From assembly GCA_964603625.1 (NCBI GenBank), contig CAZRVM010000001.1, positions 1 to 64,000 of the forward strand: a stretch of DNA of 64,000 nt, in the 5' to 3' direction. Every line of letters begins with the position of its first letter. The stretch's first letter is position 1. This DNA comes from HK-STAS-PATE-36 sp964603625 (GTDB taxonomy: Bacteria; Patescibacteriota; Saccharimonadia; Saccharimonadales; JAGQNJ01). Of this stretch, positions 42,604-49,536 are shown piece by piece. The position numbers and the translations under genes are program-made. The notes under the pieces are model-generated. The model was given only the letters and a program-made list of their open reading frames with translations, made no database searches and was not told the origin of the DNA.

Positions 42604-42612
42604 GCACACGGA
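42503..42612 (-). ncRNA. Possible structured RNA or degenerate tRNA-like element
   Basis: On the minus strand the element opens with TCCGTGTGCATG and closes with CATGACACGGA, giving an 11-bp stem with one bulge. Near its 3' end, GGTG-N8-CACC sits where a T-arm would be, two bases before the 7-nt acceptor-like strand ACACGGA. There is no CCA, anticodon arm or D-arm that I can recognise, and the interior is 87 nt long. GTTTTTATTT follows, which could end a small RNA. Confidence 0.3.
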
Positions 42613-42674
42613 ATACTCCGAATATTAGGTTAGAAGATTTTAGACTTCTATTGATTATGTAAAATAGACTCTTA

Positions 42675-43505
42675 TCAGGATTGACTTGGCGTATTCGGAG
42701 GCATTTGTGTTGGAGTAACATGTTGCTGTGTATTGTCACCGCCAACAGCACTTTCAATAGTAGATACTGCACCTCCATTACCATTGAAAAAGGTTTTCTT
42801 GAACTCTTGCTGAATTTGCGAAATTTGCGATCCAATATTACCGCTGTTGGGCAACGTCTTTGCTAAATTACGGCCATGTCTCAATAGTTTCCAGCCAAAG
42901 ATAATGCTTAGCAATCTAATCGTAAAAGTCACAAGAGATACAAGTAAAATAAAAAGTCCTATAAATGGTAAGAATTTCTTAATAGTATTTATTGTATTAA
43001 CCGTTCCGGCAGTGTCATAATCAGAAGGGTTGTTGGGGTTATATTTTATAGCTACGTTTGAACCAACAGTAGCGTTACAGTTATCACTAGACGCGCTTTT
43101 AGTTGGTTGTGAATATTCTTTTTCACCCACCGTATACTGAACATTTAAGCTACAGGATGTACTTGTTGACTTATTGCCATTGTTATCTGTGCTTATGTGA
43201 GTTTGGGGTGCGCCAATGGATGTAACATGCCCTGTAGTATCAGCAGTCAAGTCTTTTGTGCCAAAAAGGTTAAAAAACGAGCCACCAAACAATAAAATTA
43301 TTGTACCAAGTATTACACCAATTAATGCTCCAAAAATACCAGAACGCTTTTTACCACCAAAAGGGTTATCTATTCCTACTATTCCATCCAATATTAACAA
43401 ACCACCAACAGCCTGTTCCGCAGCAGCTAGTAATGTTGGGTCTTTTTGTTCATAGTTACCTAAAAAACTGGATGCTTTATTTTTGATCTCATTTAATTTA
43501 AACAT
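42675..43505 (-). CDS. Membrane protein resembling DUF3592 (276 aa)
   Basis: Two hydrophobic segments (about residues 54-80 and 174-203) flank an external domain. That domain resembles the DUF3592 pattern of a strand-rich YTVGEKEYSQPT region followed by GSNVAIKYNPNNPSDYD. Two cysteines (in CSLNVQY and SDNCNA) could form a disulfide outside the cell. The C-terminal part is Gln/Asn/Gly/Thr-rich and probably disordered (QMPPNTPSQS). The function of the family is unknown. The DUF3592 assignment is from motif memory only. Confidence 0.75.
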   Translation of the reverse strand: MFKLNEIKNKASSFLGNYEQKDPTLLAAAEQAVGGLLILDGIVGIDNPFGGKKRSGIFGALIGVILGTIILLFGGSFFNLFGTKDLTADTTGHVTSIGAPQTHISTDNNGNKSTSTSCSLNVQYTVGEKEYSQPTKSASSDNCNATVGSNVAIKYNPNNPSDYDTAGTVNTINTIKKFLPFIGLFILLVSLVTFTIRLLSIIFGWKLLRHGRNLAKTLPNSGNIGSQISQIQQEFKKTFFNGNGGAVSTIESAVGGDNTQQHVTPTQMPPNTPSQS

Positions 43506-43720
43506 AAACTATTTTTAAGTTTACAACCATTTTAATAATTTTGGAATCATTAATTCAATTCATCACATTAGTTATGCAACTTCCCTAGAAGTCTATGAAA
43601 AAAACAAAATCTTAAGGAGAAGATCGGCAGGTAAGATTGTACACAACATCAAAATACAAGAATAATTAGAAAGCTTGCTCTATTATTATAAAATTCACTA
43701 AGAAAACATGAAATCTAATC

Positions 43721-43804
43721 TGGTGGGCGAGAAAGGACTTGAACCTTCACGTCTTGCGACACTAGTTCCTAAGACTAGCGTGTCTACCATTCCACCACTC
43801 GCCC
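43721..43804 (-). tRNA. tRNA-Leu(TAG)
   Basis: An 84-nt class II tRNA on the minus strand. The acceptor GGGCGAG pairs with CTCGCCC. Anticodon stem CTAGT/ACTAG encloses CTTAGGA with anticodon TAG. A long variable arm follows, then a T-arm with TTCAAGT. CCA is encoded at 43721-43723. It lies 31 nt after rsmD. Confidence 0.95.
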
Positions 43805-43835
43805 ATACTTTAAACTTAAAAGTGCTTTAAATATT

Positions 43836-44369
43836 TTAACCTAACCGTCTAAAAAAAACTAGGCAAGAATCACCGTAGCTTTTAATTTCTATCATCTGAC
43901 AATTTTCTATTTCTATTTTTGAATATTCTGGCGCTAAAGATAAAACTAAGATCCCGCCCATTCTTAAAACTAAACTTAATTTATTTAGATGTTTTAGATT
44001 TATTTTTTCATAAGGCGGATCGGCTATAATAATATCGAACTGCTGATTTAGATTATTGTCTATCCATGTACTAATGTTTGCTTGCGTTGCTTTTACTGGA
44101 ACATCTAAAGAACTTATGTTATTCCTTATAGTCTCAATAGCTTTTTTGTCTGTTTCTATCGCGATTACAGATTTTGCCTTACGACTTATTGCTTCTAATG
44201 CGATAGCCCCACTCCCACTATAAGCATCTAGCACATCCAGCCCCTCAATATTACCCAAAATATTAAAAATTGCACCTCTCATTTTTTCACTCATTGGATG
44301 AGTTTTATTACCGGGAGGAGAATTAATTAACCGCCCTCCAAGCGACCCAGAAATTACCCTTAATTTCAT
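43836..44369 (-). CDS. rsmD: 16S rRNA (guanine-N2)-methyltransferase RsmD
   Basis: Methylates a guanine (G966 in E. coli) of 16S rRNA using SAM. MKLRVISGSLGGRLINSPPGNKTHPMSEKMRGAIFNIL at the start is the family signature. DAYSGSGAIALEAISR near residue 49 is motif I, and IIADPPYEK near 117 is the catalytic NPPY-type motif. The length of 177 aa is normal. It overlaps the stop of the upstream zinc-enzyme gene by 4 nt. Confidence 0.93.
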   Translation of the reverse strand: MKLRVISGSLGGRLINSPPGNKTHPMSEKMRGAIFNILGNIEGLDVLDAYSGSGAIALEAISRKAKSVIAIETDKKAIETIRNNISSLDVPVKATQANISTWIDNNLNQQFDIIIADPPYEKINLKHLNKLSLVLRMGGILVLSLAPEYSKIEIENCQMIEIKSYGDSCLVFFRRLG

Positions 44370-45193
44370 TTTAATTCTGAGTAGTTAATCTTGCCAGCTT
44401 CTACCAAAGATAAATACCAAATCAACATTACGGTTTTTGTTATAGCTGGCGCCAATTTATTCCTAACATCAATAATTAGTTTAGTAGACCATCCTCGTTT
44501 TCTAAACCTTTCATACATATCTAAGATTGCAATTTCTTTAGCGGTTCTTTTAAATAATTCAATCGGCCCAATCTCTAGAGCTGTTTCTATTTCTTTTCTA
44601 GATGGGTAAGCATTTGCAATACTCAAGGGAGCAATTATTGAAGCGATGCCAACCTCAAACAAACCATGTGTTGTCAACAGACCTTTTGGACCCCACACTT
44701 TCCAATTTTTCTTAATTTGATCTCGCCGATTTTCACCACCAATTATTATCTTTTTTTTAACCGTATCTCTCGTTTCAATACCTTCGCCTCGGAGTTCACT
44801 AAGCTTTTGCTCATAAGGGTAATGGTGAGCTGGCGTTAAACCATCTACAATTGCGTGAGCCAACCAGGCACTTTCAAAAGAAATTCGTTCTCGATTATTC
44901 TTTTTAAGTTCTTTTACAAGTTGCTGATAGTGATCATTTATAAGTTCCAAAAGTTGCGAGTCATCTTCATCAAAAGGGCTATAATAATGCCAAGGTTCGT
45001 CTTTAGCGGGGCTTTTTCTTTTTATTGCATCCGGGCCATTTTTGCCTTCGAAATGTAAAATTTTTCGGGACGAAGGAAAAACTTTGTTATCTGGTAGTAA
45101 CTTAGCTAGCTGTTTTCGTGCAACTCTATCAAACTTTTGATGCGCTCCTAATAATCTCCCCGACAGAGGAGTTAAAGTTGTTCCAGAATACAT
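44366..45193 (-). CDS. Zinc phospholipase C / P1-nuclease-like protein
   Basis: A 275-aa protein of no named family, but it carries a ligand pattern matching the tri-zinc enzymes phospholipase C and S1/P1 nuclease. The pattern is His18, Asp55, His69, His113-x3-Asp117-x5-His123 and His176-x3-Glu180. The spacings Asp-x13-His, HxxxDxxxxxH and HxxxE equal those of Bacillus cereus phospholipase C. Unlike those secreted enzymes it has no signal peptide and no N-terminal Trp ligand after processing, so it appears cytosolic. The substrate is unknown. Its stop overlaps rsmD by 4 nt, so the two are co-transcribed. The ATG at 45193 lacks a strong ribosome binding site. Confidence 0.65.
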   Translation of the reverse strand: MYSGTTLTPLSGRLLGAHQKFDRVARKQLAKLLPDNKVFPSSRKILHFEGKNGPDAIKRKSPAKDEPWHYYSPFDEDDSQLLELINDHYQQLVKELKKNNRERISFESAWLAHAIVDGLTPAHHYPYEQKLSELRGEGIETRDTVKKKIIIGGENRRDQIKKNWKVWGPKGLLTTHGLFEVGIASIIAPLSIANAYPSRKEIETALEIGPIELFKRTAKEIAILDMYERFRKRGWSTKLIIDVRNKLAPAITKTVMLIWYLSLVEAGKINYSELK

Positions 45194-45258
45194 CTATTTT
45201 ATGCCCCAGTTATTACTATTTACTCTAAAATCTTTTATATTAATAATTTTACTCATAT

Positions 45259-47298
45259 TTAGTTTAAATGCACCACAGATTGTAGCTCTGCTATTCTTTG
45301 CTTTATACTTGGGTATTGTAACAAATTATTAGGGTTTTTCAAAAACTCTAATGCAGACATTCTGGCTCTTGTAATTAATTTTATATCTGTAAAGTCGGCA
45401 ATTTTTAAATCGTGAATCCCGTGTTGAGAAGTACCATAAAGTGACCCGGCGCCTCGTAGCTTTAAATCTAGTTCTGCAAGCTTAAAACCGTCGTTAGTAG
45501 ATTCTAAGGCTCTTAGTCTGGAATTAACATTATTGCCGTCGCTAGACATTAAGAAGCAATATCCTTGAGCAGAGCCACGACCAATTCTACCTCTCAGTTG
45601 GTGAAGCTGTGCTAAACCGAATCTTTCTGGTGATTCAATTAACATTACAGTTGCATTGGGTACATCTACGCCAACTTCAATCATAGTGGTGGCAACTAAG
45701 ATATCGATTTTACCGATGATAAAGTCTTGCATAATAGCTTGATTTTCTAAATCATTCTGTTTTCCATGCAGTAATTTAACCTTAAAATCTTTAAAATTTT
45801 TAGAAATTTCATTAAAAGTTTGTTTGGCAGATTTAAGTTTCAAAAATTCAGAATCATTTATTATTGGACAAACTACAAATGCTTGAAAGCCAGTTTTTAA
45901 TTGATTCTCTACAAAATCATAAATTTTAAGTCTTCCGCTAGGTTGTACTATTTTTGTTTCTATTGGAGTTTGGTGTTTGGGTTTTTCGCTTAACAAACTA
46001 ATGTCTAATTCTCCAAAAACTGTCAACGCTAAACTTCTAGGTATGGGAGTGGCTGTTAAACTTAACATATGTGGCATATTATTAGTTGTTTTTAATAATT
46101 TTTGCCTTTGAGCTACACCAAACCGATGTTGTTCATCTACAATAATTAAAGCCAAATTAGTAAAATTTATATGTTCTTGAATAAGCGAATGAGTGCCGAT
46201 TATAAGCATTGGCTTAGACTCCGACATAATTGCTTGGACTTGCTTTTTCTGGGAATGCTTCATACTACCAACTAATAAATGAACAGCGTCCACAAAGCCA
46301 TTTTTAGTAAGAATTTTATTAATAGACTCTGCATGCTGACGAGCCAATATTTCTGTTGGCACCATTAAAGCTACTTGAAATGAATTTTTAAGCACCATTA
46401 AAGCCGACATTACGGCTACCATAGTTTTTCCACTACCTACATCACCTTCTAATAGTCTATTCATAATTTTGCCAGATTCTAGATCCTGGTAAATTTGCCA
46501 TACAGCCTGCTTTTGTGAACTTGTTAAGCTAAAATCCAAATTTTTAACAAACTTCTTAGCTATTTTTTGATCGAAATTAATTTTAATACCACTGTTTTGA
46601 TTTAGCTCAGATTTAGCATGTTGCGATGCCAAGATTAATTCGAATAATTCTTCAAACCCAAGCCTCTCGTTGGCTTTATTTAAGTCTTCGTTTGAGGCTG
46701 GAAAATGTTTAATTTTAATAGCTTGACTACGACTAATCAAATTCTGCGACTCTATAATTTCTGTTGGTAAGCTTTCATTTATTTTTGCTAAATTGCCCAA
46801 TGCTACTTTAATAATTTTTCTGATTTGTCTAGACTTCAATCCTTTGGTTTCAGGGTAAATCGGTATAATTCTAGCAGTATTAATTGGCAGGTCACTCTCT
46901 AATTCGATACTTGGATTACTTAAGTACAATCTTCCGTTTTTGAATTCATAATTTCCAGAAATCAAATAGTTTTCAAACTGTTTAATGGAATTTTTACGAT
47001 AAGGTTGATTAAACCAAACCAGCTTTACAGAACCCGAATCATCACTCGCAATAGCTTCTGTTATATGTAAACCACCTCTTACATACCTACCACTCATCTG
47101 TCGAATTTTTGCCTTTACCGTCACTAGTCCTGGTTTAATTTGATCGATTGTTACAATTTTAGAATAATCTTCGTACTTTCTTGGGTAAAATTCTAATACA
47201 TCTCCAACAGTGAACAATCCTAGCTTATGTAATAAATTATTAGTAGCACTACCAATCCCATTTAAATTACTTAAGGGATCGTTCCATGAAACAGTCAT
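45259..47298 (-). CDS. recG: ATP-dependent DNA helicase RecG
   Basis: A 679-aa helicase that remodels stalled replication forks and branched DNA. An N-terminal OB-fold wedge domain (about 60-150) precedes two RecA-like domains. Walker A is GDVGSGKTMVAVMSAL near residue 285. The DExH box is DEQHRFG near 388, and SLTATPIPRSLALT is motif III. RGRIGRGSAQGYC near 586 is the RecG-type C-terminal motif VI. It follows the methyltransferase gene by 11 nt. Confidence 0.96.
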   Translation of the reverse strand: MTVSWNDPLSNLNGIGSATNNLLHKLGLFTVGDVLEFYPRKYEDYSKIVTIDQIKPGLVTVKAKIRQMSGRYVRGGLHITEAIASDDSGSVKLVWFNQPYRKNSIKQFENYLISGNYEFKNGRLYLSNPSIELESDLPINTARIIPIYPETKGLKSRQIRKIIKVALGNLAKINESLPTEIIESQNLISRSQAIKIKHFPASNEDLNKANERLGFEELFELILASQHAKSELNQNSGIKINFDQKIAKKFVKNLDFSLTSSQKQAVWQIYQDLESGKIMNRLLEGDVGSGKTMVAVMSALMVLKNSFQVALMVPTEILARQHAESINKILTKNGFVDAVHLLVGSMKHSQKKQVQAIMSESKPMLIIGTHSLIQEHINFTNLALIIVDEQHRFGVAQRQKLLKTTNNMPHMLSLTATPIPRSLALTVFGELDISLLSEKPKHQTPIETKIVQPSGRLKIYDFVENQLKTGFQAFVVCPIINDSEFLKLKSAKQTFNEISKNFKDFKVKLLHGKQNDLENQAIMQDFIIGKIDILVATTMIEVGVDVPNATVMLIESPERFGLAQLHQLRGRIGRGSAQGYCFLMSSDGNNVNSRLRALESTNDGFKLAELDLKLRGAGSLYGTSQHGIHDLKIADFTDIKLITRARMSALEFLKNPNNLLQYPSIKQRIAELQSVVHLN

Positions 47299-47309
47299 CT
47301 TTAATCAAG

Positions 47310-48137
47310 CTAAGAAGCTTTTTTAACAAGAAAAAATACACTCGGCCCAAAATATGTTTTTGCGAGTGCCGATTGTAAAAAAGTTTCTAAAGACAGCATA
47401 ACACTCTGGGGTACATATTTTTTTAGAGTTACAGACCTCAAGTTTGAAACTGATAAAACTTTATCTACTTTCAAACCTGCATGGGCCAATTGTTTAATCA
47501 CCGTTTTAGGATTATGATTTACAAAAGCCACTTCTTCTTTTCGGCGATTTTTAGGGCTCCGTATATCAACAGGCTCAACCGGTAACTTTTTAAACTTAAA
47601 AGCGTGCTTTAGCCTATTTCGGCCATGAGCATAATTAGCCATCTCAAGTATTAGAATTCCATCATCAGATAAAACTCTAGCAATTTCTGCAAATTCGGCA
47701 GATGGATCTGGTAAATGGTGCATCACCCTAACCATCGTCACTAAATCTAAACTAGCTGTTTTAAATTTGAGGTCATCAGCCTGTGTTTTAACTCGTTTTA
47801 CTTCTGGATAATCTTTTAAAAATTCTTTAGCAATATTAAGTTGTTGCTGACTAGGCTCAGCTAATGCAACATTTTGAGCATATTGCAATAATAAAATACA
47901 TAACCTACCGTAACCTCCACCAATATCTGCGGCATTTTTGAAATGCTTGCCACTGAGTAAGCGTTTTATAGCAATTTCTTCTGATGCGTGTTCATAATCA
48001 CGACCATTCCAATATTCTAAATAATTATAATTATCATTATCGTATTGATCGGCAGTTTTTAAGTTTGATTTTGAGATCTTCTGATTGTTACTTTGTTTAG
48101 AAAGTTTGGAACCTGATTTTGCACTTTTTTTTGTCAT
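47310..48137 (-). CDS. SAM-dependent class I methyltransferase
   Basis: A 275-aa protein. A Lys/Ser-rich N-terminal tail (about 1-30) precedes a methyltransferase type 11-like domain. Motif I is AADIGGGYGRLCILL near residue 65. An acidic residue (ALAEPSQ) ends strand 2, and LVTMVRVMHHLPDP near 130 is the post-motif region. The substrate cannot be inferred; the fold is shared by ubiquinone-, sugar- and small-molecule methyltransferases. An extended -10 box TGTTATAAT lies 7 nt before the ATG, predicting a leaderless mRNA that continues into recG. Confidence 0.85.
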   Translation of the reverse strand: MTKKSAKSGSKLSKQSNNQKISKSNLKTADQYDNDNYNYLEYWNGRDYEHASEEIAIKRLLSGKHFKNAADIGGGYGRLCILLLQYAQNVALAEPSQQQLNIAKEFLKDYPEVKRVKTQADDLKFKTASLDLVTMVRVMHHLPDPSAEFAEIARVLSDDGILILEMANYAHGRNRLKHAFKFKKLPVEPVDIRSPKNRRKEEVAFVNHNPKTVIKQLAHAGLKVDKVLSVSNLRSVTLKKYVPQSVMLSLETFLQSALAKTYFGPSVFFLVKKAS

Positions 48138-48144
48138 AATTATT

Positions 48145-48153
48145 ATTATAACA
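48145..48153 (-). promoter_or_regulatory. Extended -10 promoter of the methyltransferase gene
   Basis: On the minus strand TGTTATAAT is a perfect extended -10 element with 7 nt to the ATG at 48137. No -35 box is evident, consistent with extended -10 use. Confidence 0.55.
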
Positions 48154-48154
48154 G

Positions 48155-49405
48155 TTAACCATTGTTAAATTGAATTATTGCGTTGTGGTTCTTACCAATT
48201 CTAACAATAATATGGATATCATCTATTGTGTCTGCTTTTTGCCAAATTCTATCTGAAGTTAATTTTTGACCGTTAAGATAAACTGCTCCCTGCATTATTT
48301 TACGACGCGCTTCCGACTTTGACTCTATCAATTTAGATCCTACTAGAGTATCAATAATTGAGTGGTTTAAATCTGTAGTGACAAGTGGAAGATCATTTTT
48401 TAAAAGATCAAAATCTAGTTTATTTAATTTTTGAAAATTTTGATTACCAAATAATATTTCACTTGATTTTTGAACAGATTCAGCCGAAGTAATACCATGC
48501 ACAATTTTGGTCACTTCAAACGCTAATGTTTTTTGGGCAATTCTCTCAGATTTATTGGAATTAAATTGTTGCATCACAGACTCAACTTGATGTTTATCTA
48601 ATTCTGTAAATATCTTTAAATAATATTCAACACTTTCATCCGGAATATTCAGCCAGAACTGATAAAATTTGAACACCGATGTTAAGTTAGAGTCCAACCA
48701 AATTGCACCTTCTTCACTCTTTCCAAATTTTTTACCAGTTGCTTTATTTATAATCAGCGGACAAGTTAAAACATTTACAGTTTTAGATTCTACCCTTCTT
48801 ATTAAGTCAATGCCAGATAATGAGTTACCCCATTGATCACTACCTGCAATTTGTAAAACTACTCCATACTTTCTAAAAAGATACAAAAAATCATAACCCT
48901 GTAATAAAGTATAGCTAAATTCGGCATAAGTAATGCCCTTGCCATCCTCTCCTAACCTTTTAGCAACATAATCACGCTGAACAAGTGGCGTCATACTAAA
49001 ATGTTTGCCAACATCACGTAAGAAATTCAAGACATTCATATTCTGGTACCAATCTAAGTTGTTCACAAAAGTTGCCTGAGAACCAATGAGTAATTCAATC
49101 TGCTTGCTAACAGAAGCGACATTCTGATTTATTTGTTCTATTGCTTGAAGTTGTCTTTCGCTTTCCTTTCCGCCAGGGTCTCCAATTAAACTTGTTGCTC
49201 CACCAGATAAAATTACAGGTTTCCAGCCATGCTTTATAAAAATTTTGTCAAGCATAATAGCGGCTAAATTTCCAATTGTTAAAGAGTTGGCAGAAGCATC
49301 ATAACCATGATAAAAACTCAGCTTATTCTCATCTAAATAAGCTAGATTCTCTATAGTGGTTTGATTTATAAAGCCCCGCCATTTTAATTCTTCCGACAAT
49401 TTCAT
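48155..49405 (-). CDS. tyrS: Tyrosyl-tRNA synthetase
   Basis: A 416-aa class I synthetase. FYHGYDASANSLTIGNLAA near residue 30 holds the HIGH-equivalent and LQIAGSDQWGNSLSGIDLIRR near 190 binds tyrosine. KFGKSEEGAIWLD near 232 is the KMSKS loop in its usual KFGKS form. A C-terminal S4 domain (about 355-416) binds the tRNA. A CATAAT box 8 nt before the ATG suggests a very short leader. Confidence 0.96.
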   Translation of the reverse strand: MKLSEELKWRGFINQTTIENLAYLDENKLSFYHGYDASANSLTIGNLAAIMLDKIFIKHGWKPVILSGGATSLIGDPGGKESERQLQAIEQINQNVASVSKQIELLIGSQATFVNNLDWYQNMNVLNFLRDVGKHFSMTPLVQRDYVAKRLGEDGKGITYAEFSYTLLQGYDFLYLFRKYGVVLQIAGSDQWGNSLSGIDLIRRVESKTVNVLTCPLIINKATGKKFGKSEEGAIWLDSNLTSVFKFYQFWLNIPDESVEYYLKIFTELDKHQVESVMQQFNSNKSERIAQKTLAFEVTKIVHGITSAESVQKSSEILFGNQNFQKLNKLDFDLLKNDLPLVTTDLNHSIIDTLVGSKLIESKSEARRKIMQGAVYLNGQKLTSDRIWQKADTIDDIHIIVRIGKNHNAIIQFNNG

Positions 49406-49496
49406 TGCTCTTTATTATGCTGAATAAGTTAACAAACGGCAAGTTATTTTTGATGTTGCAGGCATAAAAACTTTCACTTTAATTTTAAAATTTTGT

Positions 49497-49502
49497 TATA
49501 AT
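49497..49502 (+). promoter_or_regulatory. -10 box upstream of the penicillin-binding protein
   Basis: TATAAT with no clear -35 box at 17 nt. Transcription would start near 49509, a few bases before a 6-codon mini-ORF and about 28 nt before the ATG at 49537. Confidence 0.45.
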
Positions 49503-49515
49503 AGATATCATAGAT

Positions 49516-49536
49516 ATGGAGATTATTAAAAAATAA
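49516..49536 (+). other. Mini-ORF abutting the penicillin-binding protein start
   Basis: ATG-GAG-ATT-ATT-AAA-AAA-TAA encodes MEIIKK and ends exactly one base before the ATG of the next gene (TAA-ATG). It starts about 7 nt from the predicted transcription start. Translation of it could feed ribosomes to the main gene, whose own GGAG lies about 15 nt away. It may also be chance in AT-rich DNA. Confidence 0.3.

Larger units (their letters stand above)
42311..42674. other. Intergenic stretch with a tRNA-like or small-ORF element
   Basis: No long gene occupies this 364-nt stretch. It contains an AT-rich terminator-like repeat near 42379-42406 (TTTTGATTTTT/AAAAATCTCAAAA, imperfect). It also holds an element at 42503-42612 closed by an 11-bp stem, and a 53-codon frame at 42442-42603 on the minus strand. 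A small AGAAG/CTTCT hairpin lies near 42631-42650. Confidence 0.5.

Noticed and set aside
42311..42674. Possible SRP RNA, tmRNA or RNase P RNA
   Set aside because: None of the conserved motifs (GGAAG/AGCA loop of SRP RNA, tRNA-like end with CCA of tmRNA, GAGGAAAGTC of RNase P) could be found on either strand.
42596..42835. Minus-strand frame of 79 codons
   Set aside because: It overlaps the start of the element at 42.5 kb and the 3' end of the DUF3592-like gene in another frame, with no ribosome binding site and a composition unlike its neighbours.
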